Shown here: positions 12,661 to 23,941 of the stretch, piece by piece
Position numbering within the stretch: position 1 is the first letter of the stretch
Layout of the letters: the number at the start of each line of letters is the position of its first letter
NCBI GenBank assembly: GCA_006538405.1
Contig: BJKQ01000004.1
Span: 2,046,001 to 2,110,000, forward strand
DNA length: 64,000 bases
Direction: 5' to 3'
DNA from: Hansfordia pulvinata
Lineage: Eukaryota > Ascomycota > Sordariomycetes > Xylariales
Program-made: the position numbers and the translations under genes
The notes under the pieces: generated by a model
Database searches by the model: none
Told to the model about the DNA's origin: nothing
What the model saw: the letters and a program-made list of their open reading frames with translations, nothing else

Positions 12661-14278
12661 TCATATAAGCCTCCCAACACGCAGTGGTCGATCAATCTCG
12701 GGCGGCCCTCCGTCAACCGCCCCTTCTGGCTGCTGCAGCTCCCTCCGTCCGTACGAGTATGACCTCGACGACGACATGGACGACGGCGGCGAAGACAACA
12801 ACGACGACGACATGTTCTCACTAGCCGACTGATCGTCGTCATCTTGCTCACGCTCTCGCGCGGCCGCGGCCGCGGCCACCGCGCGCATGCGAGCCCAGCT
12901 CGCGGAGAGCCGCTCGATCCCGGCAATCGCCTGCGTGCGCTGGAAGCCCCTCAAGTCGCCTTTCTTCTGCGCGGCCCGCTGGTTCTCCCACGTCTGGTGG
13001 CGCCGGCGCGTCCGGAAGCGCTGCAGCTGCTCGTACGAGACGGTGAAGTTTTGCCTCTCCACCGACGCCGCGTCCTCTCCCAGCGCCTCCCGCAGCACCG
13101 TGCACGGGTGGCCGTGGGGCCCGGGGCCCCGGGGGTAGACGCGGGGGCCGGCGACGGTGCGCGGGCAAGGGCGATCGGGGCCGGAGCAAGGGCATCCGGG
13201 ACATGGTGCCCCGGTCTCGAGGGACATCCGGCAGCGCTTCATCGCCATGCGTACCTGGTTCGGGCTGTCGGAGATGTCCGTCTCGAGCGGGTGCGGGTGC
13301 CGCCATACGGGGCCGAAGTGGTCGATTAGCCCCTGCATCGTCATTTCGTCGCACTGTCGGCTGCCATTGGGGCAGAGCGCCGGGGCTCCGCCCCGCGTCG
13401 AGCCCATCAGCTGCGCGGCGTCGTCCCGGAGCGGGCGGAGGATGTGCTCCAGCTGGAGCAGGCGGGTGGCTTTCACATTGGCTGATCCCCATCCCTCGGC
13501 CGTGGAGCAGACCGGGGAGGGGGATGGTTAGCTGTGGAAGGACAAGGAAAGGACGCGGGTCTGTAGTAAAAAAGAGAGACCGAGGGAGACAGCATGGGGA
13601 CTCACCATCAGAACCGATCAGACCCAGAATCCTCAAGTCGGCGTTGGCTGCCAACTTGGCCACCCTCTCGTTGTACATGAGTATGTCGTTCAGCTCCCAC
13701 GACACCAGCGCCCGCTCGTGCAGCTCTAGCAGCCTTTTCTCTGACCCATACGCCGGGAAGATGTCGGCGTCGCGGCCGAGGCTGTCGTACCAGGAGCGCA
13801 CGTGCTCCAAGCCCTCGCGCATCCGCGGCTGAAAGGCCCGGACGATTTCCAACAACCTCCTCATCACGGCGGCTCCGAGGCACGGCCGCAGCAGCCCCAG
13901 CCTGCCGTGCATGGTGAGCAGCGCGGCCGTCAGGGCGGCCACCTGGGCGTCGCTTACGTCATCCGCGAACAAGAACTGCAGCTCGCCGGCCCGCAGCCGA
14001 TTCTCCCTGTTGGCGCGGCCACGCCATACCGGCCACGACAAGATGACGTCGGCGCGCACCCGGAAGCACGTGATGAGCTCGTGCGCGTGGGGGGGGAACG
14101 TGTCGTGGGGACGAGGGGCGGGCGACAGGAGGCTCTGGAAGTGCTGGAAGACAGACTTGGCGGTCGCGTAGTAGAAGTCCAGGTCACCCAGCGGGTCAAT
14201 CACAATCTGCTGATAACACTGGCATTGTGCTGGTTCGGGTTGGGCTTGACTCTGTGTCACTGGGTAGAAGTGTGCCAT
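12661..14278 (-). CDS. Hypothetical protein, two or more exons
   Basis: Not recognised. Exons 14278-13606 and 13481-12661, joined across a 124-bp GTGAG...CAG intron, give 497 aa from the first in-frame ATG (MAHFYPV). The N-terminal part is rich in helices with hydrophobic heptads (DPLGDLDFYYATAKSVF; ELNDILMYNERVAKL). The middle contains a Cys cluster (GAPCPGCPCSGPDRPCP). The C-terminus is Ser-rich. The true N-terminus may lie upstream: an exon-like segment at 14587-14433 ends at a GTGAGC donor and could splice in phase to a CAG acceptor near 14236. No signal peptide. No frame correction is needed in the part annotated. Confidence 0.6.
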
Positions 14279-14432
14279 GGGGTGATACTGGAGTGTAGTC
14301 CGGGTAGCTTGTTGGTCCGTGACTCGATAAGATGAATAGCACAACAGTGTTGACTGGATGTAGATGGCATAAGATACCACGGGTTGAGAGAAACCCCAGG
14401 GGGCCGTGTGTTGAAGGGAATCAGCTCACCGC

Positions 14433-15005
14433 GTAGAGTTTGCAGGGCTTCTTTCCACGAGAGGTGCCGGATGGCGTCTCCTTTTATACAGACATGGAAA
14501 GCGGCCAGGCTGGACGGCTCTGCTAGGTCGGCTCCCGAATGCCCGGCCGTGCTGCCTTTGGCGCAGCGCAGCGTAGGCGAAGAGTCTAAAAGAACAAATG
14601 AGAGAAGTGAGCAGAGCAGGTGCAGAGGGAGATGCAGCTGAACGGGGAAGGACCGAGCTGATTGACGCGCCTACATGTAGAACGCGCGTCTTCATAGAAA
14701 GCAGCAGGCAGCAGATCAAGACTCACCTCACTCGGCGTCGAGCAGTCCGGGTTTCTGCGCAGGCGTGGCTCTCAAAAGTCGCTTGAAACGAAAAACCAAT
14801 CGAGGCCATCGAGGCTTTCATCCAAGGTCTTGCGAATTGGCCTGGAATAGTAGAGACGACCAGCACCATGGCAAGGACTGGGAAGATACTGCATACCTGG
14901 GCAGTGTCGTGGCGGTGATGGAAAGCCAGCGAACACTTCGCGGAGCAATGGATCGACCGAGTAGCTGAGGTAGCGGGAGAGGTTTCCATCTGCGCGGCCA
15001 AGGCC
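14433..15005 (-). other. Unassigned coding-like segments upstream of the 12.7-14.3 kb gene
   Basis: Two stretches read like real protein on the minus strand: one from about 15005 to 14793 (containing GNLSRYLSYSVDPLLREVF and LDESLDGLDWFFVSSDF) and one from about 14587 to 14433 (containing FHVCIKGDAIRHLSWKEAL). Splice-like signals (GTATGC, GTGAGT, TTTTAG, GTGAGC) lie around them. I could not find a start codon or a phase-consistent joining of all pieces. They may be 5' exons of the neighbour or the end of a separate gene. Confidence 0.35.
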
Positions 15006-15613
15006 ACGATGCTGTTTCCTTACGTACCGTAGGTACCTACCTGAACTAACCTATGGTGACATGTATGAAGCTGTAATCGAGCTGTAGGCAGGCACGATCT
15101 GCCATGAAGGTGCATCTATACATGGATGTGTGAGGTAGGTACATGCGTGCAAGTGCAGGTACGATTCGACGGGGATAGAGCATCCACCGGAGCGGCAAGT
15201 GGCCCGCAACCGTGGAAAGCGCAGATGTGAACAAACCTCAGCACGGCCTCATGGGGGAAAGATTAGGTAGGTAGACTCCGGAGAAGGAGCCACCTGACGC
15301 AGCAAAGACGGATTCCGGGGCAGAGACGGAAGACGGATGGCACAGTCGGAGCAGGGACCGCACGACGAGAAGGCGCAGCCGCGGGTGCCGGCGCAAAGTG
15401 GGGCGCACTTCGCTGCCCCTCCAAACAGCAGCTGCCCCTCCACGGCGAACTTGGGCTGCGGCTGCTTGCGTGCGTGCGAAAATTCAACTCGGACAGAACC
15501 ACCGCAATATTCCATCTCGGACCACACACGAAAGCACCGCCAGCGACAACGCCGCCGTCCTCGTCCCGGCAGACCCCTGACCCAGGCAGCCCGTCCGTGT
15601 CTCGTCCGTCAAC

Positions 15614-16810
15614 ATGCCCTCTCCCCCGGCCCCCGACAACCCCGCCGAGGCCATGCTTGCCCTCAAGCGCACCACCACCACCCTCCTCACCCAAATCGAA
15701 GCCACTCTCTATGCCGCCGCTTCAGACAAGGAGCCGCCCGCCAGCGCAACGCAGTCTCCGGCCCCGTCCGACGCCCCCGACCCCTTTGCCCTCGCCCACG
15801 ACGCCGCCAGCCTGATCCGCGCCCACGCCACCAAGCTCTCCCTGCTCATCAGCAACGAGCCCTTCACCCCCTCCGCCATCGCAACCCTGCTGCGCGAGCT
15901 GGTCGCCGGCCCCGTCCCCGCCCTCGCCGCCGCCGTGGAGGCCTGCGCCGCCTCGCGCTACACCAGCGTCGCCCGCCTCGAGGTTGCCTGGCGCTGCCAC
16001 CGCGTGCTGAAGGAGCTCCGCGCCCTCGTCTCCCTCATCCCCGAGCACGGCCGCGCCCTGACCCCGGACCAGAAGAGTGGCCGCGCGAGGCAAGGGATCG
16101 GAAGCCTCGCCTCGACCGGCCTGGTCTGGGCCGCCTGCGACGACGTCATCAACCTGAAGAAGCTCGGAATCGCCGGCCTGCTGATCAAGAAGGTCGAGGA
16201 GTGGCGCGACACCCTCAAAGATGTGCTGGACGAGCTGAAGGAATGGCGCGAGGAGGCCGACGACGACGAAGACGATGACGACGGCGCCCAGGAGGGCGGA
16301 GCAGAGCCCGCCGCCGGCACCCCCGCGCAAGATAGCTCGGTAGCTGATGTGACGGCGCAGATGCAGAACTCGCACATATCGACGCAGGCCATGATTGACG
16401 ACCTCATGACCCCTGCCCACATCCCGCGCAACGACACCAACAGGATTCGCGAGCGTCTCGATTCGTGCCTCAAGCGGTTGCGCCTCGCCACGCTGCTCTA
16501 CTCGGCTGCGGTCAAGCGGAGGCTCAAGACACTCCCTCCTCTGCCGGTGGCCGATGGTTCCGCCAAGGCAAGCGTCGTAAAACGCCTGGACGAAGTCTTC
16601 CCCATCCTTAAGCGGCTACCTCACAAGTTCGGCGACGTGGCTTGCGCCTTTTACGACATGGACACGGCCTCGATAGATCGCGAGATGGACGCCTGCTTCT
16701 TCGACGCCTTCGCCGCCTCGGAGCTGCTCATGAAGCCCTGGGAGGGCGACTCGGACGAGTTCACCGCGTGGGCGGAGAAGTTTCAAGTCGGGATCAAGAT
16801 GCCCGCGTGA
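15614..16810 (+). CDS. GCIP / cyclin-D1-binding-protein-1-like protein
   Basis: A single exon of 398 aa with a good start context (GTCAACATG). The protein is mostly helical. It has an N-terminal region with repeated hydrophobic heptads, a central segment (GLVWAACDDVINLKKLGIAGLLIKK) and an acidic insertion (EEADDDEDDDD). The C-terminal helical part contains CLKRLRLATLLYSAAVKRRL and ends in a VDEVFP...DVACAFYDMD region. This arrangement resembles the Grap2/cyclin-D-interacting (GCIP) family, whose fungal members are uncharacterised. There is no membrane segment, signal peptide or frame defect. It is convergent with the GH71 gene, with 279 bp between stop codons. The assignment rests on pattern similarity only. 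Confidence 0.75.
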   Translation: MPSPPAPDNPAEAMLALKRTTTTLLTQIEATLYAAASDKEPPASATQSPAPSDAPDPFALAHDAASLIRAHATKLSLLISNEPFTPSAIATLLRELVAGPVPALAAAVEACAASRYTSVARLEVAWRCHRVLKELRALVSLIPEHGRALTPDQKSGRARQGIGSLASTGLVWAACDDVINLKKLGIAGLLIKKVEEWRDTLKDVLDELKEWREEADDDEDDDDGAQEGGAEPAAGTPAQDSSVADVTAQMQNSHISTQAMIDDLMTPAHIPRNDTNRIRERLDSCLKRLRLATLLYSAAVKRRLKTLPPLPVADGSAKASVVKRLDEVFPILKRLPHKFGDVACAFYDMDTASIDREMDACFFDAFAASELLMKPWEGDSDEFTAWAEKFQVGIKMPA

Positions 16811-17089
16811 GAAGGTCACCGTTATCATGGCAAAACAACCAGACCATTCAGCCACTATCGTGTGCCAATACGAAAATTATATTGCCACCGGGTCTCCCAG
16901 AGGGAAAAATGTATATACAGGGAAGGAATTGGCGGCAAATATGCTCGACATGTGCATGCTCAGCGCAGCCCTGCTCGGCAGGATGAAGGGTCTGGGGGCT
17001 CGGGACATTGCGCCCCCCCCCCCCCATGTTTACTCATGGCGGCCTCTGCGGCCAGTCGGAGAGAAAGACGCCGAGTCCCGATGTTGCAA

Positions 17090-19084
17090 TCACTTAGTCT
17101 GGATCGAGACGGTGTTGAAGTTTATCTGGCAACCCCCGCGTCAGCCCGGCTGGCCCCTCTAAGTTCGACGGCCGGAGCCAAGGGAGCGAAGACAGGGGGA
17201 AAAAAGGAAAGAGGGACTCACCTTGCCGCTCTGCGGGCAGGCGCTGGAGATTTCGGGGCCGTCGGGCGTGGACTTGCCGTTGACGGAGACGGAGACGGCG
17301 CCCTCGCCCTGGATCTTGACGTTGTACAGGGTGGCGGCGCCGAAGGAGGCGACGGGCTCGCCGGCGTCGACCTCCTGGCCGCCGATCTTGACGCTGATCT
17401 GGGGCGAGCCGCTGCCGGACAGGGCGATGACGGAAATGACGTCCTTGGCGCCCTCGCTGGCCATCTGGCCGCCGTTCTGGCCCCAGGTCGTCTCTGTTGG
17501 CGGGGGGTTTGTTGTCAGCAGATGTCACAGAGGGAAGCGCGTGGGGGAGGTTGTTGCTCTCATGATAAGAGGGGCTTCAAAAGAGGAAAGGCGGGGGGGG
17601 GGGGGGGGGGGGAGGGAGGGTGACGTACCACCGTTGCTGCAGCCCCCCTCGATGGAGGCGGGGTGGTGCGGTACCAGGCCATGGCACCATCGGTGACCTG
17701 GACGCCGTCGGCGCTGCCGGCCTTGTAGGCCTGGATGAAGTAGGGCAGGACGAAGCGGAAGGCGGAGTGGTCGTAGCCCTTGGCGTAGTCGGCGCCCTGG
17801 ACGATCTGCGCGTCGGTCGGCTCGTTGATGTAGCTGGACTCGCCGTAGTCGTTCCCTGGGGGTAGGTAGGTGCTTGTTAGTAAAGAGCATCTAGGTTTCC
17901 GTGTGCGTGTCTCTCTCCGGGGGTTTGCCGGGTGGCGAAAGCGGTTGTGCTTACAGGTGATGATCTCGACCAGGCTGGGCTGCTTCTCGATGATCTGCTG
18001 CCAGCGGTCAAACCACAGGGTCTCGCTGGACGACCACCAGTTCTTGTTGTACTCGGGCAGGTCTGGAGGAAGACGTCAGCATGTACTTTTTACCGTGGAA
18101 AGCAAAGGTCCTCAGCGGAGCAGGATTACTCTCTCTCGAGAGAGACACAACTTACTGGTGTAGAAGCCCGGGCTGACGCCCATCATGTAGCTCTTGCCTT
18201 GCTCCTGGAGGCCCAGGTAGGTGGCGTCGTCCAGGTTGTCCATCTTGGAGGAGCCCGGGCCGGGCCAGGCGTTCCAGTCGACTGTCGCAATGGCGTTGGG
18301 TTAGCTTTTGTTCTTCTCTCTTTCTTTCTCTCGTCTTTTTCTTTTATTTTTATTTTGTCTCTTCTCCTTCCCCTCTTCAACTCGGGAATACAGGAGACAA
18401 CAGAGGAGACAGCCAAGAACACAAGAAAAATAGAGAAACCAAAGGACACTCACAGGCACCGTCGATGCTCCCGTCCTTCACGACGTCGGTTGCGGGCTTG
18501 TCGTGCCAGTCGGGCACGAGGTAGATGCCGTCGCCGCCGACCTGGTCGCGGACGGCGTCCCACTGGCCCCATTTGGAGCCCACGAACGTGGACACGAGCG
18601 CCTTTCCGCCGACCTTGACCTGGCCCGGCTGGCCCATGGTCTGCTTGAGGAGCTGGACGACCTGGTCGACGGACCAGTCGGCGGCGTCCATGTCGAACGA
18701 TAAAAACATGCCGAACCCCCCGTCCCCGGCGGCGGCGTACGCCTTGGAGACCTGCTCCGCCGTGTAATCGTTCGTGCCGACGTTGAGCGCGAAGCCGTCG
18801 ATGGAGGCGGACCGCGCGTCCGACACGTCCTGCGCCCATTTGGCGTCGTCATTCCCGCTCGCGATGCCGACCATGTAGTGCGCGAAAACCAGCTTGTCGC
18901 TTCCGCTTCCGCCGGTGTCGTTGCGCTTGATGACCGGCGAGGCGAGAGAGGCCGGGGCAGGGGGACGGGTCGCGCCCATGGTGTTGCGGAGGACCACGGG
19001 GGTGGCGCTGACCGCGGACATGGTCGCCAGCAGGCCCGCTGCTGCGGTGGCGGCGGCGAGGTGGCGGAAGCCGCGGGGGTGCAT
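17090..19084 (-). CDS. GH71 alpha-1,3-glucanase (mutanase), secreted
   Basis: Six exons: 19084-18454, 18281-18156, 18062-17955, 17855-17629, 17493-17222 and 17125-17090, all with GT-AG introns of 93-172 bp. A signal peptide (about 1-27) precedes a GH71 catalytic domain: KLVFAHYMVGI, DGFALNVG, FGMFLSFDMD, GKALVSTFVGS, DGAFDWNAWP, WNDYGESSY. The last exon encodes only the family-typical INFNTVSIQTK end. GH71 enzymes hydrolyse cell-wall alpha-1,3-glucan outside the cell. As written, exon 4 does not match exon 5 in phase. One base missing near 17674 would change TTPPPSRG to THPASIEGGCSNG and restore phase with the CAG acceptor (467 codons). Alternatively a GAG acceptor two bases further keeps a 465-aa frame without correction. 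Confidence 0.9.
17593..17612. repeat. Homopolymer G20 inside a GH71 intron
   Basis: Twenty G on the plus strand, read as poly-C in the GH71 transcript, starting about 15 nt after the GTACGT donor of intron 4. Confidence 0.95.
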
Positions 19085-22000
19085 TTTTTTGTTTTGTTTT
19101 AATTCTCCGGCTCTTGTGTTATTACAGTCAAGTAGTCTTGGACCGCTCTCCCTCGGTGGTTTGGAAATGATTGTATATGTGCGTGTGCGTGCGGTTTGCC
19201 CGGGATTGGGGAGGGCGAGAGGGAAACGAATGGACTGGGTTGAGGAGGCTCAAACGGCGGCGAGATCCGGGAACGTGACGGCGGGCGCCATGTGTTATAT
19301 ATATTATACATTGGAGGTTAGACAGCGGATCGACGGCAGTTGCTGGGAGGGCCTTATTATCCGTACTCCCCACATGCTCTCTCCCTCTGTCGCGTTACCA
19401 ATGCTTTGCCAGGATCGTCGGGTTTCTTTGATGGCCCTCTTTTCCTCTCTCTCTCTCTGTCTCTCGCTCGGGGCGTGGCGACTGTGTGTGTGTGCCTGGG
19501 CCCGAGGATATAGGATCGGAAACCATGCGCGCGAAGCCGCACGACCACCCAAGAGGCCCGTAATCCATGCCCAGAAGAGAAGAGAACAGAACAGGACAGG
19601 ACTTTGATCGTGCATAGTGGTCCTTCTTGGGGCCAAGCCAGCCACGAACCAGACTCAAGACGGGGCTTTGATGCTCGTAAATTGGCTGTTCTTCACAGAG
19701 GCCTTGCAAGGGTGGCCCTTGTCGCTCTGGGGGGGGGGGGGTTTAAAGTGAAGGAGGAACGCAGCCCCTGTCTCTCCTAGTCAGCACGCCCTGCCCTGGC
19801 TCAGGGCCCAGGAACGAACCACACGTGCGGAGAATGCACACTCGTATGGAGCAGCTCGTCATGCGCTGGGACCCCGAAGAGCGCGGAGAGCATCTCTCTT
19901 CTCTTCTATCTCTATCCGTCGATGCCTACTAGACTCCTCGTACGTACGCGTACTCCGTACCAAGTCGTCTGAAAGTGTTCTGGTCGGTCTGCCCCAGCGA
20001 TCCGCCTCGGGATGGGAGCCGCATCCTAGCCGCCACCGCACCGCCCTGTACGAGTACGTCGTGCCTGTGGTTCTGATCCCTCACGTTACTAGTTAGTAAC
20101 CTAATAAACGGCGGCCAAGCCGCGGCCCTGCCGCCTGGCGCCAACTAACTACGAGTACCTGGTCCAAGCCAGCCCTCGTTACCATGGCTTTCAGCTCGCA
20201 GCTCGGCGGGGGCTGACGGGTTATAGCCAGACCCCGACTTCTACGCCCGTTTTGCGAGAGGATAATGAAGATGAGGCCCAGTCAGAAACTTTACGAGTAC
20301 TTCTCTCGCGTCAGGCGCGTACGACGGCGGTATGGTGGCAGGCAGACGTTTTTTTCTTCTTTTTCTTCTTCTTTTTTTTTTTTTTGCCTTGACTCTGTCT
20401 TCGGTAGATTAGGTGTATTGTGGGCGGGTGTGTCATCCTTCTTCCTGGGGAAAGGTCGAGAAATGGGCACTGGGTTATAAGGAGGACAACGACGATACCC
20501 GCACGTCAAAATCGACCCGCCCTCCCTCCGCCTCTTCCTCGTACCGTACTGTCAAGTGTATTCGTACCTCAGGTCCCGAACGAGCAGCCCTGGCCGCCTA
20601 TCACTCTGGAAATAGTACCTGCCTATCCGTACTTACCCGTACGTACCTGACATATGTAGTCCAGGGGATCGAGACGTCGGTGAGCGCGGCGCAGATCGCA
20701 GGAGAGGAGCCGTGAGATGATCGCCGTCGCCTTCCGGAATGGAACAGACGGACGTGCCATCGTGATAATGAATGAGAGCCGAGAGCTCTGGTGTGGCAAT
20801 TCGGTGGTGCCTGTTGCTGCCTTTCCGTTTTATCACAGGAACGCCCAGGCTGGCTGGCACTCCCTGTTTGTTTCTGGGAGGGAGACAGGCCAGACACCAC
20901 AGGGACATAACGACAGGGTGGACTGATGATTACGCCGCGTAACACGACGACGCCATGCCCATGAGCAGGCAGGCAGGCAGGCAGACGGGCGATGAGGGTC
21001 TGGCCGCTCAGCTGGTCTATTGGTGAACTGACCGCGGTGAACTGACCACGGTGAACTGACCAGCCGATTACGCCCTCGTTCTATTTTCTGCTTTTATTCG
21101 CTTTCGCCAAAGTTCCAGAGCTCGCAGAGTCCAGACCAAGCTTTTTCAGGGTCATCAGCTTGCGACCAACGACCAAAGACCAGGGTCGGGAAGGCCGGGA
21201 TATCTCCTCTTCTCATCCCATCCCATCTCATCTCGTCTCGGACCCACGACGCCCTGTTCGCGGTGCGGCCGGCCGGGCACTTGTGCCCGGTGGTTTTAAC
21301 GCGCCAAGCCACGTGCGCGTAGGCCCTTGCGGGTGGGAGGTTAGGAGCAGCCGCGCGCATACTCGTACTCGTGAGGCGCTGATGAGTGAGTGGTACGAGT
21401 ACAGCAGCAGCCGCGCGCCAGCCGAAACAGACTCACCAAGCGTTGAGCGCCAACGACGACGAGTCCACGACCGACAGCACAGAGGCCCGTTTCTGACACG
21501 ATCAGTCGACCCAGCGTCTCTCCTTTCCTCTCCTCTCCTCTGTCCTCTTCTCTTCTGCTCTGTCGATTCAGCCGGCGCACGCGAGTCGTCGTTCGCTTCG
21601 GCCCTAACGCCGCCAGGGCGCAACGAGCGAGAGAACCCCGTTCTCTTACGGGCGTAATACTCGCGCTTCGCGTACCTAACCTTGCGGAGTAGTTACGAGT
21701 AGTCTAGTGCGCGCTGCGCAGCGCTCGTGGTGGGTGGTGGTGCAAGCGCGGGCCGGGATGACGATCCCCGCCGGCCCTACGCGTATAACGCCCTTGCGAG
21801 TGGGTGAGTGTGGCTCGTCCCTCCTCCACGGGCCACCAAACAAGCGTTCAACTCACTTGCGCGAGTACACACACACACACACACGCACACACACAAACAG
21901 CCTTGCGAGTGCTGTCACTGTTACTACCTGCCAGCGAGCCTTTGAAGGCGTTCCTTGTTCTTTATGGTTGAGCCGCCCATCCGAAGCCGAAGCCGAACAG

Positions 22001-23169
22001 GGCAGGTCCCGACCCCATCGCAACCCCTGTTCCAGTCCAGTCCAGGGCCCCGATCCAGGGGAGCCGAGCCTCTTTGCTCCGGGATGCAGCGCCCGTCCCT
22101 GTTCCTCCTCCGTCCGGGGAGAATGCTGCTGCCTAAATAGCCCCCCCATTTCTCTCTGTTCTTGTTCGTTTCGGGGAACTGTCCACCTCACGCAGTAGAG
22201 GGCACACCACGCTGAGTGGGCACGAGTAGACGGAGCAGGCGGGTGATGTAAGCAGCGACCCCCCTCCTCCCCCCCCGAAACGCCTGCTTCAAAGCCCTGG
22301 CATGGAGCGGGAGGGGAGGGGGCTCCAGGTAACAGCGTTTCGCCCACTCCTGTCCATCCGGCTTCCTCTTACGAGTGTCGTCATGTGACATACATACAAG
22401 TATGTGCCCACGAAGAAGTGGGTGGGCAGCCTTGGCTGGCCTGTATGGGCGTTGCCGCCCCAGAGCGAGAAAGCAAGCGAGCAAGCAAGCGAGCAGTCAC
22501 CTGCCATACTCATCGACCCGTTGTGCACTTGCCGCCATCACTGCTCCTACCGAGGGTCGCCTGGCTGTGGCCAGACCACCAAGAAAGGGGGCATGTCATC
22601 GCATGCAGGCCTGGCTACGGGGCTATCTGTCCGCAGACTGCTTTCTAGGGCACGGCGAAAAGGGGAGGTGAGCTGACATGTGGACAAACTCGTCACTTGG
22701 ATCGCACAGTCGGAGGAGGATAGCGCATCCTGAAATGATGCCGTTGGAAGTAGCCCTCTTCGTGACTCGACGCAGTACGCATGCAGTCTGCTTCTTGCAG
22801 GTGTGCCCCTCTCCCGTTACTGCGTGTATAATATGGGCATGGGCTTGCATAACATGACCATGAAGCCCTCGTGTTTCGTGGGCCAAGGGCGAGGGCGCAT
22901 AAACACTGCCGCCTGATAAGTTCCCAGCGCTGTGCGTGTACACGAGTGTTTTAACTAACAGCCCATTCATTCCCTTCAACCGGGGAGCGGGCATCCGGAG
23001 CCACCTGATCGAGACACTATTCGGAGCATATTGCATACGCTCTTGTTCTCAGAGCGAAGCAAAAGACATTGAGAGGAAGAGAAACGGCACACGAAACATC
23101 CGAGGATAGCATCTACATGGACAGAAATATATACAACCTATCACTCTGCTCCCCCCCCCCCCCTTTGCC
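19085..23169. other. 4-kb gene-poor region
   Basis: Upstream of the GH71 gene. Contains G13 (19729-19741), C13 (23151-23163), CT- and CA-rich tracts, and many copies of ACGAGTAC-type motifs (for example near 20050, 20150, 20292, 21362, 21395). No open frame shows a domain or convincing splice structure. Confidence 0.55.
19295..19314 (-). promoter_or_regulatory. CCAAT and TATA boxes of the GH71 gene
   Basis: On the minus strand a CCAAT pentamer (19314-19310) is followed at once by a TATAATATATATAA block (19308-19295), about 210 bp upstream of the GH71 start. Confidence 0.55.
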
Positions 23170-23390
23170 ATGCGCGAACACCAACAAGCGGCCCCAACAG
23201 GAGCCCGTCATTTCCTTCACCCAGGCACCGTGGCGGGCGCCGTGCTGGGGAGGTGTATCGACTTTGCCGTGCCGGCGGGCGTGCCGGTCGCGGGGCCGGA
23301 CGACTCGGTGGGCGTCGGGGAGCTGCGGGGAACGCGTTGCTGTCGCCCAACGTTGTGTTTGACGCCGTCGAGCTGTTCGCCTCGAGTTGA
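23170..23390 (+). pseudogene. Short ORF or gene-end fragment with one frameshift
   Basis: From ATG 23170 the frame contains a protein-like stretch (GRCIDFAVPAGVPVAGPDD). After the GGGG at 23327-23330, the continuation NALLSPNVVFDAVELFASS lies one frame over and ends in TGA at 23388. Adding one G gives exactly 74 codons. It resembles the C-terminal end of an enzyme rather than a complete protein, but I do not recognise the family. It could be a relic of a lost gene, or a fragment whose 5' part is missing. Confidence 0.35.
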
Positions 23391-23941
23391 GTGGGTTGGC
23401 CCGTATATCAGTATGTTCGTCTGTGGAGAGGATGGAGTGGTGAGGGGTAAGTTAAGAGATATGATATAAGGGGGGAGGCTTTGCGAGGCTGAGGATCAGG
23501 GTCACGATGGGAGATGGAGATGGACATGGAGATGGGGTGTAAATAAGTCTGGTATCATCAGTCTATACGCTCTGAACCACAAGACAACGCCGGATACCGG
23601 TTCCCTGGACAGACCGATGTCTCTTTTCCGCGTCCCTTTTCTCTCCGTGCCTTTCCCTTCCTATCCGTTCCATCGCTCTGAGTCGTTCTCATCCATCATC
23701 ATCGTTCCAGCGTACACTCTCCGGCCCCGGTCCGTACATGATGCAACCTGGTCCACACACAATGTGAGTTGGTCCCCGGCCGAATACAGTTTTCAGAGCC
23801 CAGAGCTTTTCCCCTCGTGTGGTGAACACTCCCCGTCATCAGAGCAGTCCCTCATCATCATCGTCACAAGACCACAACCCTCTCTTTCTTTCTTTTCCTC
23901 TCCCTCTCTCGTCCTGTTGTCCTATTCTCCGTTATTCACAT
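23391..23941. other. Intergenic, no gene seen
   Basis: Downstream of the short ORF and 3' of the BTB gene. Pyrimidine-rich (CT, TCC) sequence. Nothing supported. Confidence 0.5.

Noticed and set aside
14279..14380. Upstream start for the 12.7-14.3 kb gene
   Set aside because: The first codon of that frame segment is GTG, not ATG; the first ATG is at 14278.
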